Translations under genes and position numbers: made by a program
Notes under the pieces: model-generated
The model's input: only the letters and a program-made list of their open reading frames with translations
Databases searched by the model: none
Told to the model about the DNA's origin: nothing
Shown here: positions 26,720-36,400 of the stretch, in pieces
Numbering within the stretch: position 1 is the stretch's first letter
Layout: every line of letters begins with the position of its first letter
Assembly: GCA_013284265.1 (NCBI GenBank)
Contig: JABTBR010000011.1
Coordinates: 1 to 64,000 of the forward strand
Reading direction: 5' to 3'
Source: Oxalobacteraceae bacterium
Lineage (GTDB): Bacteria > Pseudomonadota > Gammaproteobacteria > Burkholderiales > Burkholderiaceae_D
DNA: 64,000 nt

Positions 26720-27748
26720 CTACACGCCGTGCAGGCCTTCGCGCAGCAGGCCCGGCGTCTGGCCGGTCCAGCGCTTGAAGGAGCGCCGGAAGTTGGTCGC
26801 ATCGTGAAAACCCAGGTACGCGGCCACGGTGTCGTTGTCGGCGCGGCGGGTCTGGAACAGGTACAAGGCCACATGGGTGCGCACCTGGTCCAGTTCGGCC
26901 TGGAAGTGCGTGCCCAGCTTGAGCAGATGGCGCTTCAAGGTAGCCGGACTGATGTCGAAGGCGGCTGCGCTCATTTCCAGCGTCGGCGCGCAGCGCACGT
27001 GCTCCAGCAGATAGTCGTACAGCGCATCGGGCAGGCTGCCATGCGCGGGCTGGCGCTGCGCCGCCTCCTCCACGCTGCGCAAGGCCACCGCAGCGGCCAT
27101 CGCGTTCCCGCGCGGCCAGGGGCGGTCCAGCCATGCCGCGTCGATCAGCATCGCATCCAGATGGCAGTTGAAACGCAGATCCTGCCCCAGATGAACCTGA
27201 TGCTGCTCCACATGGCGCGGACTGGCGCGGTTGAAACAGAAGCGCCAGGGCAGCCGCTCGCCGCTGAGCCAGCGGCACAGGGACACCAGCGCGGTCATAT
27301 GCATCTCCACCAGCGCAGGCAGCAGCACCGGCGCCCCATAGCTGGCGCTCCAGTACAGCACCGCCAGCGGGCCTTCCGCGCGCAGGCGCGGGCGCAGCAA
27401 GGGGCAGATATATACATGGAACTCGCACAGGATCTGCAAGGCCTGGCGCAAGGTGCGCGCGTGCAGCAAGGCCTGGCTGACGGCGCCATAATGCCCGGGC
27501 AGCATCTGCTGGCCCAGCATGAAGCTGGTGTCGGCGCTATCGAGTTCGCGCAGCACGTTACGCAGCAGTTGCTGGTACTGGAGCGGGCTGACGCTGCGGC
27601 CGGCGGCCGGCAGCTCGCAGCTATCGAGTCCCGTCTCGCGCAACAGCGCCGGCCCGGCGGCGTCGCGGCTGCGCGCGTAGTCCAGCAGCAGCGCAGGCTG
27701 GTGCTGGGCCGCGATGGTCGGGTCGCCAGGGCTGGCGTAAACAATCAT
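26720..27748 (-). CDS. AraC family transcriptional regulator
   Basis: 342 residues. The N-terminal ~220 residues look like the arabinose-binding-type AraC sensor domain found in OruR/ArgR-like regulators. The C-terminal HTH_18 pair runs from about residue 240: AAAFDISPATLKRHLLKLG is the first helix-turn-helix and VAAYLGFHDATNFRRSFKRW the second, followed by TGQTPG. The ATG overlaps the GGDEF gene stop (ATGA), so the two are co-expressed. Its targets may include this pair or the convergent MFS gene; neither is shown by sequence. Confidence 0.9.
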   Translation of the reverse strand: MIVYASPGDPTIAAQHQPALLLDYARSRDAAGPALLRETGLDSCELPAAGRSVSPLQYQQLLRNVLRELDSADTSFMLGQQMLPGHYGAVSQALLHARTLRQALQILCEFHVYICPLLRPRLRAEGPLAVLYWSASYGAPVLLPALVEMHMTALVSLCRWLSGERLPWRFCFNRASPRHVEQHQVHLGQDLRFNCHLDAMLIDAAWLDRPWPRGNAMAAAVALRSVEEAAQRQPAHGSLPDALYDYLLEHVRCAPTLEMSAAAFDISPATLKRHLLKLGTHFQAELDQVRTHVALYLFQTRRADNDTVAAYLGFHDATNFRRSFKRWTGQTPGLLREGLHGV

Positions 27749-28758
27749 GTGCAGGCCGTCTCGGCACGGGCTTCCGCATACGAGAACTCCATCCCGGTGT
27801 GCGCGCCGTTTTGATGCAGAAACCCACGGCGTAACCCTGGGGTCTGACCCGCCGGGTCAGACCCCAGCTCTTTGCCCTGGGTTTTAACCAGCCCCGCCGG
27901 CCCCTCCAATGCAAGGCTGAGGCGCGCGAGCAGCGCTTCCGGATCGCCATCCAGCACGGCGCTGACAAAGCGCACCGTGACAGGCACCCGTCCCTGCGGC
28001 GCACCGTGACGCATCTGCGCCACCATCGAGCACAGATGCTCGGCCAAGGTATTTGCTTCCGTCTCGTCCCTCCCGGGCAGCAGCAGCCCAAACCGATCCC
28101 CCGCATACCGGCACAGCAAATCCTCGCTGCGCAGATTCAGCAGCAGCATATGCCCGACCGCCTGCAGCACCCGGTCGCCCTCCTGCTGCCCAAACTCACG
28201 GTTAATCAGATGGAAGCCGTCGATATCGAACAGCACCAGCGCACTGCCGCCCCGCGGTTTGCGCGCCACCTCCACCCGCAACTGCTCGCGCAGATAATCC
28301 GCCTTGGCCAGCTGCGTGATCCGGTCGAAGCCTTGATGATCGCGAAACAGCCGCTCGCGCTTATGCAGGTGTTCATTCACCCGAAACTGCTCCAGCCGCC
28401 AGTAATACATCCCCACCGTCAGCAGCAGCATCCCCAGCGGCACCAGTGCCTCCAGCCAGTTATCCCAGACCTGGTCCTTGGCGATGCGGAAGAACTCATC
28501 GAGGCAGTCGGCCCAGGAACCGAGCATGATCGCGGCCAGGCCGCCGCCGAGCAAGCGCGTCACCAGTCCGCCGGGCCGGCTGCTCAGCGTAAACAGCAGC
28601 CACACGCCCGCCATCAGCGCCGTGCCGCCCTCGCTGACGATGTCCATCCAGCGCCACAGATGCAGCGGCTTGGCCGTGCCCATCCAGGCATACAGCAGGA
28701 AGCAGGCCGGCAGCGACAGCATGGCGGCGCAAAAGGGAATACGGTGCAGACGAAGCAT
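27745..28758 (-). CDS. Membrane GGDEF-like protein with degenerate active site
   Basis: About 337 residues from ATG 28758 (longer in-frame starts exist up to 28824). Several hydrophobic helices fill the first ~130 residues and a GGDEF-type domain follows (ALVLFDIDGFHLINREFGQQEGDRVLQ). The signature reads CRYAGDRFGLLLPG, AGDRF instead of GGDEF, so cyclase activity is doubtful; it may bind GTP or c-di-GMP or act as a partner protein. Near the C-terminus the reading frame runs through a shortened copy of the interspersed repeat (27821-27889), adding about 23 residues (VKTQGKELGSDPAG onward). The native end resumes at LHQNGAHTGMEFSYAE. It overlaps the AraC gene by 4 nt. Confidence 0.82.
   Translation of the reverse strand: MLRLHRIPFCAAMLSLPACFLLYAWMGTAKPLHLWRWMDIVSEGGTALMAGVWLLFTLSSRPGGLVTRLLGGGLAAIMLGSWADCLDEFFRIAKDQVWDNWLEALVPLGMLLLTVGMYYWRLEQFRVNEHLHKRERLFRDHQGFDRITQLAKADYLREQLRVEVARKPRGGSALVLFDIDGFHLINREFGQQEGDRVLQAVGHMLLLNLRSEDLLCRYAGDRFGLLLPGRDETEANTLAEHLCSMVAQMRHGAPQGRVPVTVRFVSAVLDGDPEALLARLSLALEGPAGLVKTQGKELGSDPAGQTPGLRRGFLHQNGAHTGMEFSYAEARAETACT
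27821..27889 (-). repeat. Interspersed palindromic repeat, copy 3 (short form, inside a gene)
   Basis: AACCCACGGCGTAACC at one end and AGCTCTTTGCCCTGGGTTTTAAC at the other match the termini of the full elements. The centre is reduced to CTGGGGTCTGACCC-GC-CGGGTCAGACCCCAG-type pairing, a near-perfect hairpin. It is inside the GGDEF-like coding sequence and keeps the frame open, so it is translated. This is the only copy in the window that is not between convergent genes. Confidence 0.8.
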
Positions 28759-28998
28759 GGCGATGGGTGCAAATTGAAGGTGGGAGAACTCGGGCAGCGG
28801 CAGCATAGCCCGGCCGCATGACAAGACGATGACATCGCCGCGCCAGTCGCGGGAGGTGCAAACAGCTCACCGCACCCGGCCGAATCGATCAAACATCCCC
28901 CCGCCAGACAGGGCGCCCCGGTGCCGGCGGGTCAATCCGGCTCATCCCGGCCGCGATCAGGGCGCAGCGAGGCCGCAGACCGTTGCAGCGCCACCCGC

Positions 28999-29032
28999 CT
29001 GTCATGGGATTGACATATTCGCCCCCTAGAAT
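28999..29032 (+). promoter_or_regulatory. PhoB box and -10 of the phytate operon
   Basis: CTGTCAT (28999-29005), GGGA spacer, TTGACAT (29010-29016) forms a Pho box: two 7-bp direct repeats with 11-bp periodicity. TAGAAT at 29027-29032 is a good -10, ten bases after the box, so the box replaces the -35 as in PhoB-activated promoters. The predicted start near 29039 leaves a ~26-nt leader before the receptor ATG at 29065. The rest of the 240-nt divergent region (28825-29064) shows nothing further. Confidence 0.75.
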
Positions 29033-29064
29033 CCGGCCACCTCTTGCCACTCACAGCACATACC

Positions 29065-31617
29065 ATGAACCTGTACATCACCCTTCCCTCCACCGCCCAC
29101 GGTTGCCGCCGCAGCGCCCTCGCCCTTGGCGTGCTCGCCATGCTGGCTGCCCAGGCGCAGGCCCAGTCCCCAACGGACGACGGCACCGCGCCATCCCGCG
29201 TGATCGTCACCGGCCAGCGCGCCGCCCTGGGCAAAGCGATCGCGGCCCAGGAAAAGGCCAACAACATCGTCAGCGTCGTCAGCAGCGACGACATCGGCGG
29301 CCTGCCCGACAAGAACGCCGCCGAAGCGCTGGCGCGCCTGCCGGGCGTATCGGTGCAGCGCGACCAGGGCGAAGGACGCTACATCACCGTGCGCGGCATG
29401 GGACCGGACCTGAACAATGTCACCATCAACGGCGCGCTGGTGCCCTCGCCTGAAGCGAGCCGCCGCGCGGTGGCGCTGGACGTGCTGCCCGCCGGCCTGA
29501 TCCGCTCGCTGGAAGTGAGCAAGACATTGACGCCCGACCAGGATGCCAACTCGCTGGGCGGCACCGTGGAAGTCAAATCGCTGTCCGCCTTCGACCTGCC
29601 GGGCAAGCTGCTGTCAGCCTATGCCGGCGCCAGCTACGACGAAAACACCGGCCAGACCAGCCCGAACGGCGGCCTGCTGTGGGCCGAGCGCTTCATGGAC
29701 GGCAAGCTGGGCGTGGCCGCCGGCCTGAGCGCGGAAAAGCGCAAGTTCGGCTCGGACAACGTCGAAACCGGCGGCGCCTGGGACGGCGAGCGCCTGAGCG
29801 GCTTCGAGCTGCGCGACTACCTGCCCGTGCGCGAGCGCGGCGCCTTCGCGCTGAACCTGGACTACCGTCCGGCCGCCGGCAGCAGCGTGTATCTGCGCAG
29901 CTTCCTGAGCCGCTTCAGCGACGATGAAGTGCGCGACCGCATCACCATCAGCAATATCAGCGGCGGCGCCGTGACCGACGGCGGCACCGCCAGCGCACGC
30001 GCCGAGCGGCGCCTGCGCCAGCGCAAATATACCCAGACCATCCGCTCGCTGGTGCTGGGCACCGAACAGCAATGGCAGGACTGGAAGCTGGAAGTCTCCG
30101 GCGCGCTGAGCAAGGCCAGCGAAGACACGCCGGAAGCCTTGAACGATGCGCGCTTCCGCGGCAACGCCAACTTTGCCGGCGTCGGCTTCCGCGACGGCGC
30201 CAAGCCGCAATTGATCGCACCGGCGACCATCTTCGATCCGGCCAGCTACAGTCTGAACGCGATCAGCCTGCAGCAGCGCTACTCCCAGGACAAGGCCAAT
30301 CATCTGCGCGCAGACCTGAGCCGCAATCTGGAAACGGGCGCCGTGCAATCGGTGCTGAAGTTTGGCCTGAAGAGCGCACACCGCGAAAAGACCAACGACA
30401 CCGAGCAGTGGCAATACAACAGCAGCAAGGCCAGCAGCCCGAACTACTGGGGTGCCGGTTCCACCAGCATGTCCGCCTTTGTCGGCGCCGAGACGCTGGA
30501 CTACAAGCTGGGTAACATCGGCTCGGCGATCGATCCGGCGCTGGTACGTGCCCGCATCGCTGGCCTGAACCGCGCCGGCGCGCGCCTGCTGTCGGAGTCG
30601 ACGCTGAACGACTACAAGATGAACGAGGACATCGACGCGGCCTATCTGCAAAACAGCATGAGCTTCCATGCCTGGAACGTGCTGGCCGGCGTGCGCGCCG
30701 AACGCACCCGCTTCGTGGCACTCGGTTCGCAGGTGTCGGGCAGCAGCATCACGCCGGTGCAGCGTTCGCGCTCCTACACCAACTGGCTGCCTTCGCTGCA
30801 AGCCCGCTTCGACGCGGACCAGAAGACCAGCGTGCGTGCGGCCTGGACCCATGCCGTGGTGCGCGCCAACTTCAGCCAACTGGCGCCCGGCGTCAGCCTG
30901 GCCAGCGCCACCGAGGCGGTGATCGGCAATCCCGATCTGGCCCCGCTCAAGTCGACCAATCTGGACCTGGGCGTAGAGCGCGTGCTGGGCGCGGACGGCG
31001 TATTGTCGGCCTACCTGTTCCATAAAGATATCAAGAACTTCAGCTACACCACCAATCTGGCCGGCACCGGACAATGGAGCGGCTTCACCAGCGCCACCTC
31101 CTACGCCAATGGCGACAAGGCCAGCGTACAGGGCCTGGAACTGGCCTACTCGCAGCCACTGCGCATGCTGCCATCGCCATTCAACCGCCTGATCGTGGGT
31201 GCCAACGCCACGCTGACCGATTCCAGCGCCCGCGTGGCGCGCTACGATGTGGCAGCCAAACAGGTGTTGGCACGCGATATCGGCATGCCCGGCCAGTCCG
31301 ACCGCATGCTGAACCTGATGCTCGGCTATGAACAAGGCCCGCTCAGCGCCCGCATCGCGCTCAATCACAAGTCGCCTTACCTGCTGGAGCTGGGCGCCGA
31401 TATCCTGAACGCCAGCCAGGACCGCATCGTCGACACCCAGACCCAGGTCGACCTGTCGCTGGCCTGGCAAGTGAACCGCCAGTTCCAGCTGGTGTTTGAA
31501 GCGGCCAACGTCAACAACGAACACTATTACGTCTATCAGGGCAGCAAGAACCACAACGCGCAGTATGAACAGTACGGCCGCACCTATAAAATCATCCTGA
31601 AAGCGAACGTATTCTGA
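29065..31617 (+). CDS. TonB-dependent outer membrane receptor (phytate-linked)
   Basis: About 850 residues. A signal peptide ends near AAQAQAQS. The plug domain follows (RVIVTGQRAALGKAIAAQE..NNIVSVVSSDDIGGLPDKNAAEALARLPGVS, cited only in part), with a TonB-box-like VIVTG stretch. A 22-strand-type barrel ends in KIILKANVF with a terminal aromatic. The style matches the large plug-TBDR group in Caulobacter/Xanthomonas-like bacteria. Its stop shares one base with the phytase start (TGATG), so the two are coupled; the pairing of TonB receptors with beta-propeller phytases is known. It likely imports phytate or its products across the outer membrane. I chose ATG 29065 over an upstream TTG at 29044. 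Confidence 0.9.
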   Translation: MNLYITLPSTAHGCRRSALALGVLAMLAAQAQAQSPTDDGTAPSRVIVTGQRAALGKAIAAQEKANNIVSVVSSDDIGGLPDKNAAEALARLPGVSVQRDQGEGRYITVRGMGPDLNNVTINGALVPSPEASRRAVALDVLPAGLIRSLEVSKTLTPDQDANSLGGTVEVKSLSAFDLPGKLLSAYAGASYDENTGQTSPNGGLLWAERFMDGKLGVAAGLSAEKRKFGSDNVETGGAWDGERLSGFELRDYLPVRERGAFALNLDYRPAAGSSVYLRSFLSRFSDDEVRDRITISNISGGAVTDGGTASARAERRLRQRKYTQTIRSLVLGTEQQWQDWKLEVSGALSKASEDTPEALNDARFRGNANFAGVGFRDGAKPQLIAPATIFDPASYSLNAISLQQRYSQDKANHLRADLSRNLETGAVQSVLKFGLKSAHREKTNDTEQWQYNSSKASSPNYWGAGSTSMSAFVGAETLDYKLGNIGSAIDPALVRARIAGLNRAGARLLSESTLNDYKMNEDIDAAYLQNSMSFHAWNVLAGVRAERTRFVALGSQVSGSSITPVQRSRSYTNWLPSLQARFDADQKTSVRAAWTHAVVRANFSQLAPGVSLASATEAVIGNPDLAPLKSTNLDLGVERVLGADGVLSAYLFHKDIKNFSYTTNLAGTGQWSGFTSATSYANGDKASVQGLELAYSQPLRMLPSPFNRLIVGANATLTDSSARVARYDVAAKQVLARDIGMPGQSDRMLNLMLGYEQGPLSARIALNHKSPYLLELGADILNASQDRIVDTQTQVDLSLAWQVNRQFQLVFEAANVNNEHYYVYQGSKNHNAQYEQYGRTYKIILKANVF

Positions 31618-33290
31618 TGAACATCCGAATCAAGTCGAACACCGCGCGCCCTCTGCTGATGGCGGCGTTGTGCAGCACTGCCCTGGCTTGCGCTATCCCG
31701 GCGGGCGGCGCGGAAACAGTAACGTCCCCGAGCATTGCCGCTGTCCGATCACAGGAACATACGGCGCTGCCGGACGGCGGCACGCTGACGCTGGACAAGC
31801 AAGGCCTGCATCTGCTCGACGCGGCCGGCAAGGAACGCGCCAAGCTGCCTATGCGCGCCAAGCATCTGGACACGCGCAGCCACCCCGACGGCGCGCTGGC
31901 GCTGGTGGTGGATGCAAACACCGACCGCGCCATGCTGGTGGTGGCCGACGTCAAGGCTGGCCAACTGCGCGCGCAACAGCCGCTGCCTGCACCGGCCTAC
32001 GGCATCGAAGCGGCCTGTTTGTTCCGCGATGCCCAGCAGCTCGATCACCTGTTCCAGATCGGTAAGGACGGCCAGGCCGAACAATGGCTGCTGTATCAAG
32101 GCGCGCACCGGCTGGAGCGCCGGCTCGCCTTGCCACCCCACGTCAAGCACTGCCAGGTGGACGACGCCAGCCAGACCTTGCTGATCAAGGAATCGGGCAT
32201 CGGACTGTGGGCCTACAGCGCCGATGCGGAAGGTCCAGGCGGCCGCACCCTGCATCCGGACGACGACGCCAAATCCGGCCAGGGCCAGGCGCCCGCGTGG
32301 AAACCCCAACCGGCCAGCGCGCCCGTGACGGCCATCATCATGCCACGCGCCCAGACCGAACCGATGGCCCGGCTGGGCGATGCCGCCGACGATCCCGCCA
32401 TCTGGGTCAATCCGGCCAATGCCGCCGGCTCGCGGGTACTGGGCACCAACAAGAAGCAGGGCCTGCTGGTCTACGACCTGCAAGGCAAACAGCTGCAACT
32501 GCTGGAGGTGGGCCGCCTGAACAATGTGGACCTGCGCCAGAACGTGATGCTGGAGCGCCAGCGCTTCGACCTGGCGGTGGCCACCCAGCGCGACGACAAC
32601 ACGCTAATGCTGTTCTCCATCGCCGCCAACGGTACAGTGAAAGAAGCGGGCAGCTTCGCCACGCCGCTGGAGCATATCTACGGCCTGTGCCTGTACCAGC
32701 CAATCGGCGGCGGACTGGAAGCCTTCGTCAACGACAAGGACGGCAGCTTCCTGCACTACCGCATCGAGCGGCGCGAGCATCGCTTCAGCGCCACTCTGCT
32801 GCGCCGCTTCAAGGTGGACAGCCAGCCCGAAGGCTGCGTCGCCGACGATGCGCGCGCGCGCCTGTTCCTGGGCGAGGAAAAGCGCGGCGTCTGGACCACC
32901 TCGGCCGATGCCGCCAAGCCGGATGCGCTGGCCATGGTGCTGCCGGTCGGACCGCAGCTGACGGCCGACGTGGAAGGCATGGCCATCTATCATGGGAAGC
33001 AGGCCGACTATCTGGTGGTCTCCAGCCAGGGCAGCAACAGCTATGTGGTGACGGACGCGCGCCCTCCGTATGCGGTACGCGGCAGCTTCCGCGTCGGCAT
33101 CAACGCCGCCGCCGGCATCGACGGCAGCTCGGAAACCGATGGCCTGGACGTCAGTTCGGCCAATCTGGGCGGCGCCTATGCCCGGGGCATGCTGGTGGTG
33201 CAGGACGGCTACAAGCGCCTGCCCGACGGCCCGCAGAACTTTAAATACATCGCCTGGGACGATATCGCCCAGGCCCTCCACCTGCCCTGA
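31617..33290 (+). CDS. Beta-propeller 3-phytase, two-domain
   Basis: 557 residues. A signal peptide ends near residue 30 (ALACAIPAGGAE). Residues ~40-230 are a shorter, diverged propeller-like domain. Residues ~245-555 are a full beta-propeller phytase: DDPAIWVNPANAAGSRVLGT, KKQGLLVYDLQGKQLQLL, GRLNNVDLRQN, EGCVADD...LFLGEEKRGVW, DVEGMAIY and SETDGLDVSS. These acidic and basic residues bind calcium and phosphate, and the family releases phosphate from calcium phytate. Tandem versions with an incomplete N-terminal domain are known and can aid activity. It is expressed from the Pho-box promoter with the TonB receptor. The ~95 nt after it is non-coding with no clear terminator. Confidence 0.92.
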   Translation: MNIRIKSNTARPLLMAALCSTALACAIPAGGAETVTSPSIAAVRSQEHTALPDGGTLTLDKQGLHLLDAAGKERAKLPMRAKHLDTRSHPDGALALVVDANTDRAMLVVADVKAGQLRAQQPLPAPAYGIEAACLFRDAQQLDHLFQIGKDGQAEQWLLYQGAHRLERRLALPPHVKHCQVDDASQTLLIKESGIGLWAYSADAEGPGGRTLHPDDDAKSGQGQAPAWKPQPASAPVTAIIMPRAQTEPMARLGDAADDPAIWVNPANAAGSRVLGTNKKQGLLVYDLQGKQLQLLEVGRLNNVDLRQNVMLERQRFDLAVATQRDDNTLMLFSIAANGTVKEAGSFATPLEHIYGLCLYQPIGGGLEAFVNDKDGSFLHYRIERREHRFSATLLRRFKVDSQPEGCVADDARARLFLGEEKRGVWTTSADAAKPDALAMVLPVGPQLTADVEGMAIYHGKQADYLVVSSQGSNSYVVTDARPPYAVRGSFRVGINAAAGIDGSSETDGLDVSSANLGGAYARGMLVVQDGYKRLPDGPQNFKYIAWDDIAQALHLP

Positions 33291-33385
33291 CCCGCCTGAT
33301 CGCCTTCGCACGCCCTCCCGCCCTACCGCCTTTCCATTTCGCAACGTTTTTTTGCGGAAGGAAGGGCGATTCAATTGAAACACTC

Positions 33386-33414
33386 TTGCCGAAAATTCAC
33401 TTCTAAGGTGTAAT
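33386..33414 (+). promoter_or_regulatory. Probable promoter of the vgrG1 operon
   Basis: TTGCCG (33386-33391), a 17-nt spacer and TGTAAT (33409-33414) form a sigma-70-like promoter. A start near 33421 gives a ~48-nt leader before the vgrG1 ATG at 33469. No operator is obvious. Confidence 0.45.
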
Positions 33415-33468
33415 GCCGGACTCAAACATATTAGTTTCATAACTTTGTCTACCCGGAGTGTTTTTACC

Positions 33469-36400
33469 ATGCCTGATTCAGTCGATCTGCGAGGATTTTC
33501 CAGCACCCTCGCCAAGCTGCTCGACGGTTTCACGCAAGAAACCCGGCTGCTGCGCCTGTCCACGCCCCTGGGCGGCGACCTACTGCTGGCCGAATGCGTG
33601 CGCGGCGAAGAGGAAATCAGCCGCGGTTTCCGCTTCCAGCTCAGCGCCCTGTCCACCGACGCCGGCATCTCGCTGCGCGCGCTGCTTGGCCAGCCGGTGC
33701 TGCTGGAACTGCTGACCGCCACCAGCCGCGATGCGCTGCGCCCCTTCCACGCCCACGTGACCGCCATCCGGCTCGAAGGCGCCAACGGCGGCATGGCGCG
33801 CTACGCCTTGACGCTGGAACCCTGGACCGCCTTCCTCGCACGCAGCCGCGACAGCCGCGTGTTCCAGGACATGACCGTGTTCGATATCCTGGACGCCGTG
33901 TTCTCCCCCTACCAGGGCCAGGGCAAGCTCGCGCCAGCCTGGCGCTTCGACATCCGCGACCGTTCCATTTACCCGCGCCGCAGCCTGACCACCCAATACC
34001 AGGAAAGCGACCTGGCCTTCGCCGAACGCCTGATGAGCGAAGAAGGCCTGTTCTACTTCTTCACCCACGAGGGCAATGCCGACAGCCCGAGTCTGGGTCA
34101 GCACGAACTGGTCATCGCCGACCACAACGGGGCCTTCCAGCCCAACGCCCAGGACACGATACGTTTTACCCAGCCCGGCGCGGTCATGAAGGAAGACAGC
34201 ATGGACCGCTGGCGCAGCGAGTTGCGGCTGCAAACCAATGCCGTTGAACTGCGCAGCTGGGACTACCGTACCCTCGACAGCCGCGCCGTGGGAGCCAGCG
34301 CGCCGCAGTCCGATGCCGCCACCTTGCTCAGCCGCGACGCACCCGGCGCCTATGCCTACGCCACCCGCGAACAAGGCCAGCGCATCGCCGACAATCAATT
34401 GCAGGCGCTGGAAGCGCGCAAGCAGGTATTTACCGGCGCCGGCACCGTGCGCACCCTGTCGCCCGGCACCACCTTCACGCTGGACAGCCACGCCGTCTTC
34501 GACCTGGCCGCCAGCGCCGACGCGCGCAGCTTCCTGATCACGCGCACCGTGCACCTGATGCACAACAACCTGAGCGCCGAGCTGCAAGCTGGCCTGATGC
34601 AGCGCATCGGCAGCGGCCTGCTGGCCGATGCCATCGCCGCCGAGCATGGCGCCAGCCTGCACGCCGTTGGCAAGCAGATGGGCGAACGTCCGCTCTACCG
34701 CAACCGTATCGATGCCATTCCCGCCGCCCTGCCCTACCGCGCCAGCAGCACCGATGGCCATGGCCAGCTCTTGCATCCGCGCCCAACCGTGACGGGCCAG
34801 CAGACCGCCATCGTGGTCGGCCCGTCCGGCGCCGTCGTGCATACCGACCGCGACCATCGCGTCAAAGTCCAGTTCCACTGGCAGCGCGGCGAACAGAGCC
34901 ACAGCCGCCTGAGCCATCCCGCACCAGACGGCCACAGCGGCGCCCCGGCCGACGACAAGGCCGGCACCTGGGTGCGCATCGCCGCGCCGCTGGCGCCGGT
35001 GGCCGGCGCCAACTGGGGCAGCCACGCCGTGCCGCGCATCGGCCAGGAAGTGCTGATCGACTTCTTGGAAGGCAATATCGACCGTCCCGTCATCATTGGC
35101 GCCGTGTACAACGGCAAAGGCCAGGCCGACGCCCAGCACAATCAGATGAGCCAGGGCGCGGGCGTAGCCACCGGCAACGCCCCGGCCTGGTTCCCCGGCG
35201 AGGCCGGCGCGCACGCCCACCCGGCAGTGCTGTCCGGCATCAAGAGCCAGTCCATGGACAGCAGCCAGGCCGGCGGCGGCGCCTACAGCCAGCTGGTGTT
35301 CGACGACAGCCCCGGCCAGTCACGCGTGGCCTTGCAACGCCATGCCAAGGCCCATCAAGGCAGCGCCGAATTGAACCTGGGCCATCTGCGCCACCAGACC
35401 GACAACCAGCGCCTGGCCCCGGTAGGCTTCGGCGCCGAACTGAAAACCGAACACAGCGCCGCCCTGCGTGCCGGCCAGGGCATGCTGCTGTCGGCCGACA
35501 AGCGCGCCGGCGCCAGCGGCGCCATGCTCGACTCGCGTGAAGCCCAGGCGCAAATCAAACAAAGCCAGGAACTGCAAACCAGTCTGGCCACCACAGCACA
35601 AACGCACAACGCCAAACTGAAGACGGAAACCGACGCCGACGAACCGAAACCCGACGCCCTGCCCGCCATTGTCCAGATGGCGCATAGCGCAGACGTGCTG
35701 GACCGCAGCGCCGGTGCCGATGGCGGCAACAGCGGTGGCCAGGGCAAGGCGACCGCCTATGGCGAGGCGCACCTGCAGCTGTCATCCCCGTCCGGCATCG
35801 CCATGCTGACCCCGGCCAGCGCCATCCTGAGCGGCAGCACCGGCAGCATCAGCGCCGGCCAGGACATCAACCTGGCCGCCCAGGCGAATATGTTCCACTC
35901 GGTGCGCAACGGCATCAGCCTGTTCACGTACGGCAAGGCGACGAATACGGAGAAGCCGAATCAGGAAACCGGCATCCGCCTGCATGCGGCCAGCGGCAAG
36001 GTCAGCAGCCAGAGCCAGTCCGACGTCACCCGCCTGACCGCCGACAAGTCCATCACCGTGGCCAGCGTCACCAAATCGGTCACGGTCGCTGCGAAAAACC
36101 ATGTGCTGCTGACGGCGCAAGGCGCCAGCATCAAGCTCGAAGGCGGCAATATCGAATTGTCCGGCCCCGGCAAGATCGAGTTCAAGGCCAGCAAGAAAGA
36201 GCTGGGCGGGCCGCAACAAAGCAAGTACACCTTCCCGGAACTGCCGCGCGAGAAGCTGTTCGCAGGCCATTTCAATCTGACCGACAAAGCGACCGGCGGC
36301 GTCATGGCTGGCCGCCTGTATAAGAAGATTCGGGAAGACGGCAAGGTCTTCTTTGGCCGCACCGATTCGGAAGGCAACACCCAGCCGGTGAACACGGCTC

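Noticed and set aside
29614..31554. 646-codon minus-strand frame over the TonB receptor
   Set aside because: Shadow frame; the plus-strand receptor has signal peptide, plug and barrel features.
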